Source: Hyphomicrobiales bacterium
Lineage (GTDB): Bacteria; Pseudomonadota; Alphaproteobacteria; Rhizobiales; Devosiaceae
Assembly: GCA_026989045.1 (NCBI GenBank)
Contig: JALSJY010000235.1
Coordinates: 1-8,550, forward strand
Direction: 5' to 3'
DNA: 8,550 nt
In this document: piece after piece, positions 1-6,346 of the stretch
Numbering within the stretch: the stretch's first letter is position 1
Layout of the letters: the number at the start of each line of letters is the position of its first letter
Position numbers and translations under genes: made by a program
The notes under the pieces: generated by a model
What the model was told of the DNA's origin: nothing
What the model saw: only the letters and a program-made list of their open reading frames with translations
The model's database searches: none

Positions 1-267
1 TGCTGTTCCAGTAGTTGCTCTAGTGCAGGTGAGTAGATTAGTGATAGCAATGCTTGAGCCATCTTTCATGGCACGGTTATTAGTAAAGTCTATAGACATA
101 GTAGCGCCCTCTTGCCACCAAGCCCCAGCTTGAGTAACTGGCGCACCGCCCTTAGCTACTTCCGTAAATGGAGCGCCACCTTTAGCAACAACAGTTACAA
201 GAGTGCCATCTTTTTCAACAAACGTAATTGGCGTTGCGTTATTAACTAATGTGATCGGTATTGACAT
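1..267 (-). CDS. Partial phage structural protein with 10-residue repeats (N-terminal 89 residues)
   Basis: The gene starts at an ATG (267-265), with an AGAGG ribosome site about six bases upstream, and runs off the window edge with no stop. It overlaps the 3' end of the portal gene by 26 bases. Residues 7-46 form four consecutive 10-residue units, the last two being VAKGGAPFTE and VAKGGAPVTQ, with consensus V-x-K-x-G-x-P-[VIF]-T-x. The stretch that follows (residues 47-89, beginning AGAWWQEG) is rich in Gly, Ala and Thr and looks like a beta-rich surface domain. From general knowledge, GxPVT-type repeats occur at the start of structural or adhesin-like proteins in alphaproteobacterial phages, sometimes before a LamG-like domain. 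The position directly after the portal fits a head or tail structural gene. The exact role cannot be decided because most of the protein lies outside the window. Confidence 0.8.
   Translation of the reverse strand, partial: MSIPITLVNNATPITFVEKDGTLVTVVAKGGAPFTEVAKGGAPVTQAGAWWQEGATMSIDFTNNRAMKDGSSIAITNLLTCTRATTGTA
130..249 (-). repeat. Four tandem 10-residue (30-base) coding repeats
   Basis: Residues 7-46 of the truncated structural gene divide into four 10-residue units. The last two are nearly identical in protein (VAKGGAPFTE, VAKGGAPVTQ) but differ at several synonymous positions in DNA. This suggests the repeats are old and held by selection on the protein. The first two units (LVNNATPITF, VEKDGTLVTV) are diverged copies that keep the hydrophobic-Thr end. 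Confidence 0.65.
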
Positions 268-2425
268 CTATAACCTCTTTTTCTATCTCTATCCCAGCTT
301 TTGCTAATTCAGCTTTGAGTTTCTCAATCTGTAAAGCGCCTATATCCATATCTTGTTGATGTTTTTGCTCTTGAGCAATTAATTTATCTTGAGCAATTTG
401 TGACTGAATAATTGCAAGCGCCTTTTTGTTTTCAACTTCAATCTGATTAAGAGCCGCATCCGCTTGGATTTGCTGTTGTTTTTTTTGCGCTTCAATTTGG
501 TCAGATTGGGCTTTTGATTCTGTTTCTTGCATTGTTGCAGCGGCATCAGCTTCAAGCTTCTTAGCTTCGCTTTGAGCTTTAATAGCGTCAGGATTGGGTT
601 GCTCTGGTTTAGGTTGCGATGCAGCTTGTTTAATTTTATCCGCGAATTCTTCTATTACTATCTGCAGTTCTCGACCAGCTCTAAATTGATTTCCCACGAA
701 CTTAAGCATTTCAGCGGATAAAGGCGCTATGTCTGGCACTTGCTGAACTAAAGGCACAACTTGCTGCATAAAGCCACCGACCGCTGTAATAAATTCGGTT
801 GCTCTTTGTTTTTGAGCATTCTCATCAGGTGCAATGGTTGAATCTGTTTCAATATCAAGCACAAATGGGCGCATTCTCTCATCTCGTAAAAATGCAACAA
901 CCTTTTCGGCTGTAATAGTTTCGCTTAATTGTTCAATCCTCTGATTAGCCTGTTCTATAATCTCTTTAGCCTTATCAGGGTTTTGTTGTGCTAGTTGCTG
1001 TAATTGAGGGTCTTGCTGTGCTGCTTCTAACTCAGTCGTTATTTCATTGATTTGTTTATCAATATCAGCTTGAAGCGGCAATTCCATTTGCGACATATCC
1101 ATAAGCGTCTTTTGCTGGAAATTCTCAGCCATTATTTCAGCGCTTATTCTAGTCATATCACGAGCTATTCTTATCAATTCGTTCTGGCGGTCTTTAATTC
1201 TAACCGAACCATATTGGCTCTTGAGTTGTTGCGCTCCGAGTGTTTCACTTGCAACCGTTGAACCCCTCATAATATCAGATAGCCCAGTGATTTGATAAAC
1301 ATCATCAATTAACTGCCTACGTAAATTAAGCAAATCTGCTATTGTTTTAGCTACCATATCGAGCGGTAGCCATAAAACCATGTCTTTAGCATTTCCTCCG
1401 CCAAGTGAGTTCCAATCAGCTACTCCAATAAGTATTTGGCGATTATCTGTCGTTTGCATTGCGGATTCTATAGCATCTCCAATCTCACCAGAACCAGATG
1501 GATAAAAACCACGTAACTTAAGGCTTTCAGTTAATGAGCTAATGCGTGCGGTTAATTCGTTTATTTCTTCAATTTGATCTTTGTAATACATGAAGTCAGG
1601 AATAGGAATTAGAGTATTACGTTGAACAGTTGAATAAACAGGGCGAGGGCATGGGAAAAAGCCTTCGAGGTCTAAATGCGGCTCACCCTCATCAAGAACC
1701 TTGTCAACAGCTTCATTAACCCAAACAACTTTGTTTTTGGATTTGCACCACAATTCCCAAACACCAGCCTTTTCGGTGACGTCATTCACATCGTCATCAT
1801 CTTTTCGGCGAGTATAAGCAGCGTCCTGATAGGCATCTTTTGATTTACTATAAAACCTTGCTCGCATTTCTTTTTTTGTTAACCAAGCCCTACGAGCTAC
1901 CCAATCAACCTCTGACCAAATCCTAGCTGGGTCATGAGCAAAATCTTTGCGGTTGATATTATCAAATCTTACTCTCTCAGATAGATTGGCACTATCGCTA
2001 GCAGTTTCATAACGTAACCAATTAACGCCTCTAGCACTAATTATTAAATCATCACGAATAATCCGCAAACCTGAATCAATATCCTCGGCATCGAAGGTGG
2101 AAATAACTGATCTTTCAAGCAATTCTGATGCAATTCTAGGTAATTGTTTTTGATCTTTGAATCTCGGTGTTACAACTGGAACAGGAGGGCGGGCATACAC
2201 TGATGGCCCTAAGACTTGGATATTAGCCCAGAATATTTGAAACTCTCTATCCCGTATGCCAGATGATAGCCTTTCCATGCTAGAATATTGTTTATCAATA
2301 TTATCACATCGCTCGTTATAATTTGTTCCAATAGCTTTATCATAGCCCTTAAGCATTTTTAACCAACCCGATGAAGATTTCGGCTCTTTAGCTTCTTCGT
2401 AATCAACATCAACATCATTATTCAT
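242..2425 (-). CDS. Phage portal protein (P22-like size class)
   Basis: Portal proteins form the dodecameric ring at one capsid vertex through which the terminase pumps DNA. The product is 727 residues, very close to the P22 portal (about 725). It sits directly after terL, and the start overlaps the terL stop as ATGA. The N-terminal half has the look of the portal clip/wing region: Trp- and Tyr-rich segments such as GVNWLRYE near residue 133, and a Pro-rich stretch around residue 80 (ARPPVPVV). Around residues 455-505 there is a Gln-rich helical segment. Residues 601-727 are an almost continuous Ala/Gln/Glu/Lys coiled-coil-like tail, comparable to the long helical barrel of P22-type portals. 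No transmembrane segment or signal peptide is seen. The identification comes from context, size and architecture. The other option is a rhizobial-type podovirus portal of the same fold. Confidence 0.85.
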   Translation of the reverse strand: MNNDVDVDYEEAKEPKSSSGWLKMLKGYDKAIGTNYNERCDNIDKQYSSMERLSSGIRDREFQIFWANIQVLGPSVYARPPVPVVTPRFKDQKQLPRIASELLERSVISTFDAEDIDSGLRIIRDDLIISARGVNWLRYETASDSANLSERVRFDNINRKDFAHDPARIWSEVDWVARRAWLTKKEMRARFYSKSKDAYQDAAYTRRKDDDDVNDVTEKAGVWELWCKSKNKVVWVNEAVDKVLDEGEPHLDLEGFFPCPRPVYSTVQRNTLIPIPDFMYYKDQIEEINELTARISSLTESLKLRGFYPSGSGEIGDAIESAMQTTDNRQILIGVADWNSLGGGNAKDMVLWLPLDMVAKTIADLLNLRRQLIDDVYQITGLSDIMRGSTVASETLGAQQLKSQYGSVRIKDRQNELIRIARDMTRISAEIMAENFQQKTLMDMSQMELPLQADIDKQINEITTELEAAQQDPQLQQLAQQNPDKAKEIIEQANQRIEQLSETITAEKVVAFLRDERMRPFVLDIETDSTIAPDENAQKQRATEFITAVGGFMQQVVPLVQQVPDIAPLSAEMLKFVGNQFRAGRELQIVIEEFADKIKQAASQPKPEQPNPDAIKAQSEAKKLEADAAATMQETESKAQSDQIEAQKKQQQIQADAALNQIEVENKKALAIIQSQIAQDKLIAQEQKHQQDMDIGALQIEKLKAELAKAGIEIEKEVIDVNTDHIS

Positions 2426-3894
2426 ATTATAATCCTTGTTCCGCTTGGATGCTCTGGTGGCATTGGTAATTGTAAATGACCTTTAGGGATTTTGTTACTG
2501 TTATCTGGTAAATCATCTTTTTTACCTTTTTGCATTCTGTCAATAAGTTGACCGATTAAACCCAATGCGTCAACCTGATCATCATTTACACCTACAGGAA
2601 AACTCATCATTTCGCTAATTAAATCTGCTTTGAAAGGTGCATCATTCAAAATATACAATCCATTCATTGCTATTCTACCCCTGATTGATTGCGCTCTAAT
2701 AGACTTATCCCCTCTCGTTGGGAACTGCTCACGATAAACAAAACTTTCTCTTTCAATCATTCTTTTTGTCAGGAATGGCCCTACCCCCGATTTAATTTGC
2801 CCCGCTTCTTCAGCCCAACCTATAGGCTTCCACTTATCAACTAAATTACAAAATGCCTCGACCCAAACATCAGAAGAGGTTTGACCTCTCCATAAATCTA
2901 ATAAATAAGGTCTGTTGTCAGGGTCAATACCTACCACAATATGAACTGTGAAGTCACCGCCTTTTGACGTGACTGCATAATCAGAACCTGCATATATTTT
3001 TAAATTTTGACGCTTAGGAAGCTCGGTTACACCACGAATCCAATCTCGTTTAAAATAATCGCCTGTTTCTGGTGAAGGCCTTTGTTGATAAAGCGCTGAC
3101 CAATCCCTATCTCCAACAGCCATTTTTATTTTCTTAAGTGTTTCTATAGAGTATTGGCTCGGCCAAAGAGCCTCATTATTATCATTGATAGCTGGCAGAT
3201 TTAGCACCTCCCAATTTTCATGCTTATGCTCATCCAGCAACCACCCAGTTAAATCGGCTTCATGCCATCTAGTTTGAATAATAACAATCGCGCCATCTGG
3301 CATCAGCCTTGTATAAGCAGTAGATGTATACCAGTCCTTTATTCTTTTTCTCATCACCTCTGACTCTGCTTCTTCACGGTTTTTTATAGGGTCATCAATC
3401 AGGAGCAGGTGCGCACCACGCCCAGTTAATGGGCCGCCAACGCCAACTGCATAAAAAGCACCTCGTAAGGACATATCATGTTCAAACCCCCCAGAAACAC
3501 CCTCAACATGAAACCGCTTTGCGCTTTTACTGTCACCAGATAGTTTTACTCCAGGGAAGATTGATTGGTATGCGTCATCTTCAATCTGATTTTTAACTTT
3601 ACGTCCAAAATCATCGGCTAATTCTTGTGAATATGTTGCTGTGACAACGTAATGATTAGGATTTCGTCCCAGATACCATGCGGGAAAATATTCACTCGCT
3701 AGCATTGATTTGCCATGACGCGGTGGCATTGTTATTATGAGCCGTTTTATTTCGCCACGCTCAACTGCTTCAAGTTTTCGAGCAATTAGCCGATGATGAG
3801 GAGCATCAATATATAACGGCCATTGATATGCGCTATAAGCAATTAACCTTGAAAAAGCATAATCTTCAGGTGTCGGCTCGTTTTGCTGCTGCAA
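2422..3894 (-). CDS. terL: Terminase large subunit (ATPase-nuclease packaging motor)
   Basis: This is the motor that translocates phage DNA into the prohead and cuts concatemers. The protein has 490 residues. Motifs visible in order are Walker A MPPRHGKS (56-63), the adjacent ATTATYSQELA-like motor helix (VVTATYSQELADDFGRK, 83-99), Walker B LLLIDDP (163-169) and the coupling motif QTRW (207-210). The C-terminal RNase H-like nuclease has candidate acidic metal ligands in GSDYA (Asp305), WAEEA (Glu362/363) and NDDQVDA (Asp438/439, Asp442). The start is a TTG at 3894 with AAGGGA nine bases upstream. No ATG or GTG is available between the TTG and the upstream in-frame stop. It overlaps terS by 29 bases and the portal by 4, so translation is probably coupled along the block. 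All expected motifs are intact. Confidence 0.95.
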   Translation of the reverse strand: MQQQNEPTPEDYAFSRLIAYSAYQWPLYIDAPHHRLIARKLEAVERGEIKRLIITMPPRHGKSMLASEYFPAWYLGRNPNHYVVTATYSQELADDFGRKVKNQIEDDAYQSIFPGVKLSGDSKSAKRFHVEGVSGGFEHDMSLRGAFYAVGVGGPLTGRGAHLLLIDDPIKNREEAESEVMRKRIKDWYTSTAYTRLMPDGAIVIIQTRWHEADLTGWLLDEHKHENWEVLNLPAINDNNEALWPSQYSIETLKKIKMAVGDRDWSALYQQRPSPETGDYFKRDWIRGVTELPKRQNLKIYAGSDYAVTSKGGDFTVHIVVGIDPDNRPYLLDLWRGQTSSDVWVEAFCNLVDKWKPIGWAEEAGQIKSGVGPFLTKRMIERESFVYREQFPTRGDKSIRAQSIRGRIAMNGLYILNDAPFKADLISEMMSFPVGVNDDQVDALGLIGQLIDRMQKGKKDDLPDNSNKIPKGHLQLPMPPEHPSGTRIII

Positions 3895-4294
3895 TTGTAG
3901 CGTCCCTTTGTATCTTAGTTAAAATAGGCCCACCGTCTTTGCCAGTGTGTTCGTTCATAACCTTGTCGCCATAACGCAATGAGTGCATTTTAGAAGCTTT
4001 CCATTTACGAGCGTCTATTTGCAATCTTGCTAACCCTGCATCTGTGGCCGTATCGGCAATTTCAATTATTTCATCGGCATAAAAATCAGCTTGCTCCTCT
4101 CTTGCTTTTATGTATTGGGCAAGAAAATCTAGTTTTGATTCATCTCTTAGCCATGTATTTACAGTTTGTTTTGAAGGCATGTTTTCTGATCTACAAACTT
4201 CCCTCAGGCTTTTGCCATTGGCAATAGAGGTGCATATCTTGTTTACTAATGCTTTTGAATATACTGAAGGCCTGCCTTTTTTGGCTTTTGCCAT
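3866..4294 (-). CDS. terS: Terminase small subunit (DNA-recognition)
   Basis: The small terminase recognises the packaging site and loads the large subunit. The product has 142 residues. A basic N-terminus (AKAKKGRPS) leads into a helix-turn-helix region (residues about 12-50: YSKALVNKICTSIANGKSLR, then the EVC...SKQTVNTWL recognition segment). A helical acidic middle (AREEQADFYADEIIEIADTA) follows, and then the LQIDARKWKASKM and YGDK segments that recur in Sf6/rhizobial-type small terminases. The ATG at 4294 is preceded by AAAGG with a seven-base gap. It is the first gene of the minus-strand late block and is followed immediately by terL. The family assignment is by pattern and position. Related proteins are often annotated only as terminase small subunit-like. 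Confidence 0.88.
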   Translation of the reverse strand: MAKAKKGRPSVYSKALVNKICTSIANGKSLREVCRSENMPSKQTVNTWLRDESKLDFLAQYIKAREEQADFYADEIIEIADTATDAGLARLQIDARKWKASKMHSLRYGDKVMNEHTGKDGGPILTKIQRDATIAAAKRADT

Positions 4295-4325
4295 TATATT
4301 ACCTTTTATATAAACTAGTTAGCTC

Positions 4326-4367
4326 CCTAAGACAGCCCCCGCCCTAATCAAAGAGCGAGGGCTTAGG
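4326..4367 (-). other. GC-rich hairpin in the terS leader
   Basis: On the minus strand, AGCCCTCGC (4363-4355) pairs with GCGGGGGCT (4342-4334) around a 12-base loop. This gives nine pairs with one U-G wobble. A four-pair outer stem (CCTA/TAGG) closes it across a small bulge. It lies about 30 bases upstream of the terS start, between the promoter candidate and the gene. No U-run follows, so it is not a classical terminator. A leader structure, RNA-stability element or remnant terminator is possible. Confidence 0.5.
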
Positions 4368-4423
4368 AGGAAGAACTAATGAACAATAACGTAAATTGTG
4401 AGTACTTTCCGCTATTATAGTTA

Positions 4424-4451
4424 ATAATACCAAAAATTTAGATTATTGCAA
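4424..4451 (-). promoter_or_regulatory. Candidate promoter for the terS-terL-portal block
   Basis: The minus strand reads TTGCAA (4451-4446), a 16-base spacer, then TATTAT (4429-4424). A second hexamer, a perfect TATAAT, lies at 4419-4414. The region faces terS and would give a leader of about 120 bases containing the hairpin at 4326-4367. It is AT-rich, so hexamer matches are cheap. The call rests on orientation, spacing and the absence of any other gene in the gap. Confidence 0.4.
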
Positions 4452-4490
4452 CTTATTTTATAAATAATTCACTTTTATTCAAATTAACGC

Positions 4491-4521
4491 TTGACATTAT
4501 GACAATCTGTCACTGTATTAA
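4491..4521 (+). promoter_or_regulatory. Promoter for the 96 aa / 70 aa operon
   Basis: A perfect -35 TTGACA (4491-4496) is followed by possible -10 hexamers at 4514-4519 (TGTATT, 17-base spacer) or 4516-4521 (TATTAA, 19-base spacer). The start codon lies 27 bases further downstream, preceded by a strong AAAGGAG ribosome site (4534-4540) with a seven-base gap. Its location directly ahead of a co-directional gene pair makes a real promoter likely. Confidence 0.6.
4500..4512. promoter_or_regulatory. Operator-like palindrome TGACA-ATC-TGTCA inside the promoter
   Basis: A perfect inverted repeat with five-base arms and a three-base centre lies between the -35 and -10 of the plus-strand promoter. 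The left arm TGACA also occurs within the -35 itself (4492-4496), giving a direct repeat eight bases apart. A protein bound here would block polymerase. The nearby 70 aa helix-turn-helix protein is a natural candidate for autoregulation, but that is inference. Confidence 0.45.
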
Positions 4522-4547
4522 AGGTATAGAAACAAAGGAGAACTAAA

Positions 4548-4838
4548 ATGATACACCAGAAAAAACTGCAACAGCTAATTGAAGAATATATATCACTTGA
4601 ACAGCAGGCAGAGCGCATAAAAGAAAAATGTGGATTCTCCGATAATGGTAATGTTCCTCAACCATTAAGGGTTGCTAATGACAACATTCACAAGGCAATT
4701 GATCTGCAATTTGTAGCAATTAAGGAATTTGTAGATGTTGACTTGGGTATATATTTAATAAATATATATTCTCAATATGGACGTGGCAGGTTAATAGATG
4801 AAATTAAAACCACACTCAATGTAGTAGGCGCAAAATGA
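4548..4838 (+). CDS. Hypothetical 96 aa helical protein, first gene of plus-strand operon
   Basis: I do not recognise this protein. It has 96 residues. The N-terminus (residues 1-30) is strongly helical and charged (QKKLQQLIEEYISLEQQAER), consistent with a short coiled coil or dimerisation helix. A loop with a single Cys (KEKCGFSDNG) follows. The second half contains hydrophobic helices around VAIKEFVDVDLGIYLINIYS. There is no signal peptide or clear membrane span. The start is well supported by AAAGGAG seven bases upstream and a promoter directly ahead. The stop overlaps the start of the next gene by four bases (ATGA), so the two are made together. As the partner of a small helix-turn-helix protein it could be a regulatory cofactor. 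Confidence 0.8.
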   Translation: MIHQKKLQQLIEEYISLEQQAERIKEKCGFSDNGNVPQPLRVANDNIHKAIDLQFVAIKEFVDVDLGIYLINIYSQYGRGRLIDEIKTTLNVVGAK

Positions 4839-5047
4839 CCCCTCAACAAATCAGACAAGCCCAGCAAGAGTTGGGTTTGTCAACTAAGCAATTAGCTAAA
4901 ATGCTAGGCTTCTCGAATGGGAGTTGCCTAGCTAGGCTTAAAATTATTGACCAAAACAAACCATCAGCGGCTTCCATCACTCCATGTAGAGCGAGGTTGC
5001 TGATTGCCTATCTTGAGGGCTATCGCCCTGATGATTGGGGGAATTGA
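4835..5047 (+). CDS. Small helix-turn-helix (XRE-like) DNA-binding protein
   Basis: The product has 70 residues. Residues 3-40 match the start of XRE-type phage regulators: TPQQIRQAQQELGLSTKQLA (helices 1-2), then MLGFSNGSCLARLKI, where the recognition helix should lie. The C-terminus, ARLLIAYLEGYRPDDW (53-68), resembles the tail of many small prophage HTH proteins (a leucine-rich helix ending YRPxDW). The recognition segment is atypical: the usual Trp-Glu (RRWE) is missing and a Cys is present, so the fold may bind DNA differently or be degraded. It overlaps the 96 aa gene by four bases. It probably acts on the operator-like palindrome at 4500-4512, which is inferred from proximity only. Confidence 0.82.
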   Translation: MTPQQIRQAQQELGLSTKQLAKMLGFSNGSCLARLKIIDQNKPSAASITPCRARLLIAYLEGYRPDDWGN

Positions 5048-5148
5048 TTTAGTCAAATTAAAATAAAAGGCGGCGCTCATATTCTTAAATTAGCTTGTGA
5101 GTGGCTCTTGCATTTGGATCAAAACCCAGTTACGAAATAATCAATATG

Positions 5149-5192
5149 ACCGTCACCTCTTTGTTTTAACATACGTGGCGGTTTTCTTATTT
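5149..5192 (+). terminator. Intrinsic terminator of the plus-strand operon
   Basis: ACCGTCAC (5149-5156) pairs with GTGGCGGT (5175-5182), giving eight pairs with one wobble around an 18-base loop. It is followed by TTTTCTTATTT. It lies about 100 bases after the 70 aa HTH gene, and its U-run touches the stop codon of the convergent 84 aa gene. It therefore separates the converging transcripts. The region 5048-5148 shows no gene I can support. Confidence 0.7.
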
Positions 5193-5445
5193 AACTTTCT
5201 TTTTTTGAAAACGCATTCTCATAATAAAACATTTTAAGAGCCTCAATAGAGCCGAGCATTGCGCTACTATCATTGTTAGCGCTATAAATATGACCGATGC
5301 CGCCGTCATCATGAATCTTAGCTATAGCAACACCCATAACATTACCAGTCTTTGCTTTCTCAAGCGTCTCTTCCAAAACCTCAATAACAGTTTCGTTAAT
5401 ATTTTTGGTTATATTAACTACATTTAGTTTGATTGGGTTTGTCAT
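5191..5445 (-). CDS. Hypothetical 84 aa prophage protein
   Basis: The protein is 84 residues of unknown function. It has the layout of a small family I recognise from prophages of proteobacteria. The N-terminal strand segment (KLNVVNI) leads to a helix VIEVLEETLEKAKTGNVMGV (20-39), then a strand AIAKIHDDGGIGHIYSA with a Gly-rich turn, then a helix SSAMLGSIEALKMFYYE. There is no membrane segment. The start ATG at 5445 has TTTGGAG eight bases upstream, a strong site. It is the last gene of the minus-strand cluster and is separated from the 62 aa gene by 93 bases containing a hairpin. It ends inside the U-run of the convergent terminator. Confidence 0.8.
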   Translation of the reverse strand: MTNPIKLNVVNITKNINETVIEVLEETLEKAKTGNVMGVAIAKIHDDGGIGHIYSANNDSSAMLGSIEALKMFYYENAFSKKES

Positions 5446-5465
5446 GCTTTATTCTCCAAATTAAC

Positions 5466-5494
5466 CCCTGCCTTTTGTTAAACCGCTGGCAGGG
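5466..5494 (-). other. Hairpin just upstream of the 84 aa gene
   Basis: CCCTGCC and GGCAGGG form a perfect seven-pair stem around a 15-base loop, ending about 20 bases before the start codon of the 84 aa gene on the minus strand. A smaller five-pair stem (GGTGT/ACACC, 5507-5525) lies just upstream. Neither has a good U-run. It may be a leader structure or an inefficient terminator between the 62 aa and 84 aa genes. Apart from these hairpins nothing is seen in 5446-5538. Confidence 0.45.
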
Positions 5495-5538
5495 AAGCGA
5501 CGGGAGGGTGTAAATGAATAACACCTTAACAATATTTA

Positions 5539-5727
5539 TTATTCTATTTTATTTTTGTGTTTCTTGCAATGCCACCTGCCTAGATTTTTCTTTGCTAACT
5601 CGATATTACCTTTTTCTAAATTACTTACTGCCAGTCTTAAATTAACACCGTCCCCAAAACTTGCATTTTTGTCGCCGCGAACCTCACACTTGTGAAGCAA
5701 CATATTCTTAATTATAGCGGATGGCAT
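5539..5727 (-). CDS. Hypothetical 62 aa basic protein
   Basis: This protein is not recognised. It has 62 residues and is Lys-rich and basic. The C-terminus KNLGRWHCKKHKNK contains a Cys-His pair, and another Cys-His group near the N-terminus (LLHKCEVRGDKN) makes a small metal site conceivable. Its ATG lies one base after the stop codon of the methyltransferase fragment upstream, with GGGGG six bases before the start, which suggests reinitiation or coupling. It is in a different frame from the fragment and shows none of the later methyltransferase motifs, so it is not that gene continued. It probably belongs to the minus-strand operon. Confidence 0.6.
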   Translation of the reverse strand: MPSAIIKNMLLHKCEVRGDKNASFGDGVNLRLAVSNLEKGNIELAKKNLGRWHCKKHKNKIE

Positions 5728-5728
5728 T

Positions 5729-5806
5729 CTAAACCCCCATTGCTGGCATTGCTTTTAGCGCCTGATAGCCGCACCCCATACCATCAAAAAGCGAAATAAC
5801 TTTCAC
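5729..5806 (-). pseudogene. N-terminal fossil of a C5 cytosine DNA methyltransferase
   Basis: A 25-codon reading frame starts at GTG (5806), overlapping the stop of the 58 aa gene as GTGA, and ends in TAG at 5729. Its product begins VKVISLFDGMGCGYQALK. That is the usual start of phage and bacterial C5 cytosine methyltransferases, where motif I (LFDGxxCG-type, F-x-G-x-G) binds S-adenosylmethionine. After about 18 residues the similarity ends in AMPAMGV and a stop. The catalytic Pro-Cys motif and everything after it are absent from the window. The most likely history is deletion of the gene body with the start and ribosome site (GAGGGG about ten bases upstream) left behind. A short coincidental match is the alternative. 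The length, initiator position and run of matching residues favour a true remnant. Confidence 0.6.
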
Positions 5807-5979
5807 CTATTATCACCCCTCATCAAATAACTTAATGAATTACCCAGCCCATAAAGCATAACAGCCCTATTGTCATTCTGACTAAATACATCAATATCAA
5901 TATTAACCTTAGGTTGGGCTGACCTCTTGGCTCTTGAGCGGTTGATGGTTATTAACTCTAATAATGCTTTAACTAACAT
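5803..5979 (-). CDS. Hypothetical 58 aa protein
   Basis: This is a short gene whose function I do not recognise. The product has 58 residues: an N-terminal helix (MLVKALLELITINRSRAKRS), a basic middle, then VNIDIDVFSQNDNRAVMLYG and a C-terminal segment ending YLMRGDNR. The ATG at 5979 overlaps the stop of the 125 aa gene by 11 bases and has an AAAAAAGG ribosome site upstream. The stop overlaps the GTG of the methyltransferase fragment by four bases (GTGA). These tight overlaps on both sides argue that it is a real, co-translated gene of the minus-strand operon. Confidence 0.65.
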   Translation of the reverse strand: MLVKALLELITINRSRAKRSAQPKVNIDIDVFSQNDNRAVMLYGLGNSLSYLMRGDNR

Positions 5980-6346
5980 TTTTATGCGCCTTTTTTACAC
6001 TTGATATGCTTTTCTTTGGCTTTTTTGGAAGTGTTAAATCAATTGCCTGTTGCTCAATTTCTCTAGTTTGGATAGCTGCCACCCCAATAACAGCTATCTC
6101 CTTCGCCTTCGAATTTATATCAGCTATAGTTTGGTCTATCCTCGCTTGGATCAACTCCATATCCCCCTGCAATTTAACCAGATCATTGTTTAAAGCTATA
6201 TGCTGCTCATTCAGTTGCTCGTGGAGCAACTCAAATGTTTCAACTGTATGTTTTGCTGAAATAGTATGCTTTGGTCGATGTAGCTTAGCTTGTAACTCTT
6301 CATTAAGTTTATTTGTTGCGGTTGGTAATTTTTCTATATTATTCAT
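5969..6346 (-). CDS. Hypothetical 125 aa coiled-coil protein
   Basis: The protein is not recognised. It has 125 residues. Residues about 35-90 form a long predicted coiled coil with regular hydrophobic spacing (FELLHEQLNEQHIALNNDLV, then KLQGDMELIQARIDQTIADI). A hydrophobic patch (EIAVIGVAAIQ) follows, and then a Lys/Pro-rich tail (LPKKPKKSISSVKKAHKN) suited to nucleic-acid or acidic-partner contact. The ATG at 6346 overlaps the stop of the gcrA-like gene as ATGA and has a strong AAGGAAG site a few bases upstream. Its position directly behind the GcrA-like gene and translational coupling suggest a partner or accessory role, which is inference. Confidence 0.8.
   Translation of the reverse strand: MNNIEKLPTATNKLNEELQAKLHRPKHTISAKHTVETFELLHEQLNEQHIALNNDLVKLQGDMELIQARIDQTIADINSKAKEIAVIGVAAIQTREIEQQAIDLTLPKKPKKSISSVKKAHKNVS

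Noticed and set aside
4110..4313. Plus-strand frames opposite terS.
   Set aside because: They are antisense to a well-supported terminase small subunit and have no ribosome site or family features.
5048..5137. A 30-codon open stretch in the same frame as the 70 aa HTH gene, directly after its TGA, with protein-like content (LACEWLLHLDQNPVTK).
   Set aside because: There is no ATG, GTG or suitable TTG start, and the length is within chance. Stop readthrough or a lost C-terminal extension is possible but unsupported.
5514..5645. A 43-codon plus-strand frame with a hydrophobic, signal-like start and a GGGAGGG site upstream.
   Set aside because: It lies antisense to the 62 aa gene. Lys-rich AT-rich minus-strand coding naturally gives Phe/Leu-rich antisense frames, and no promoter is seen.
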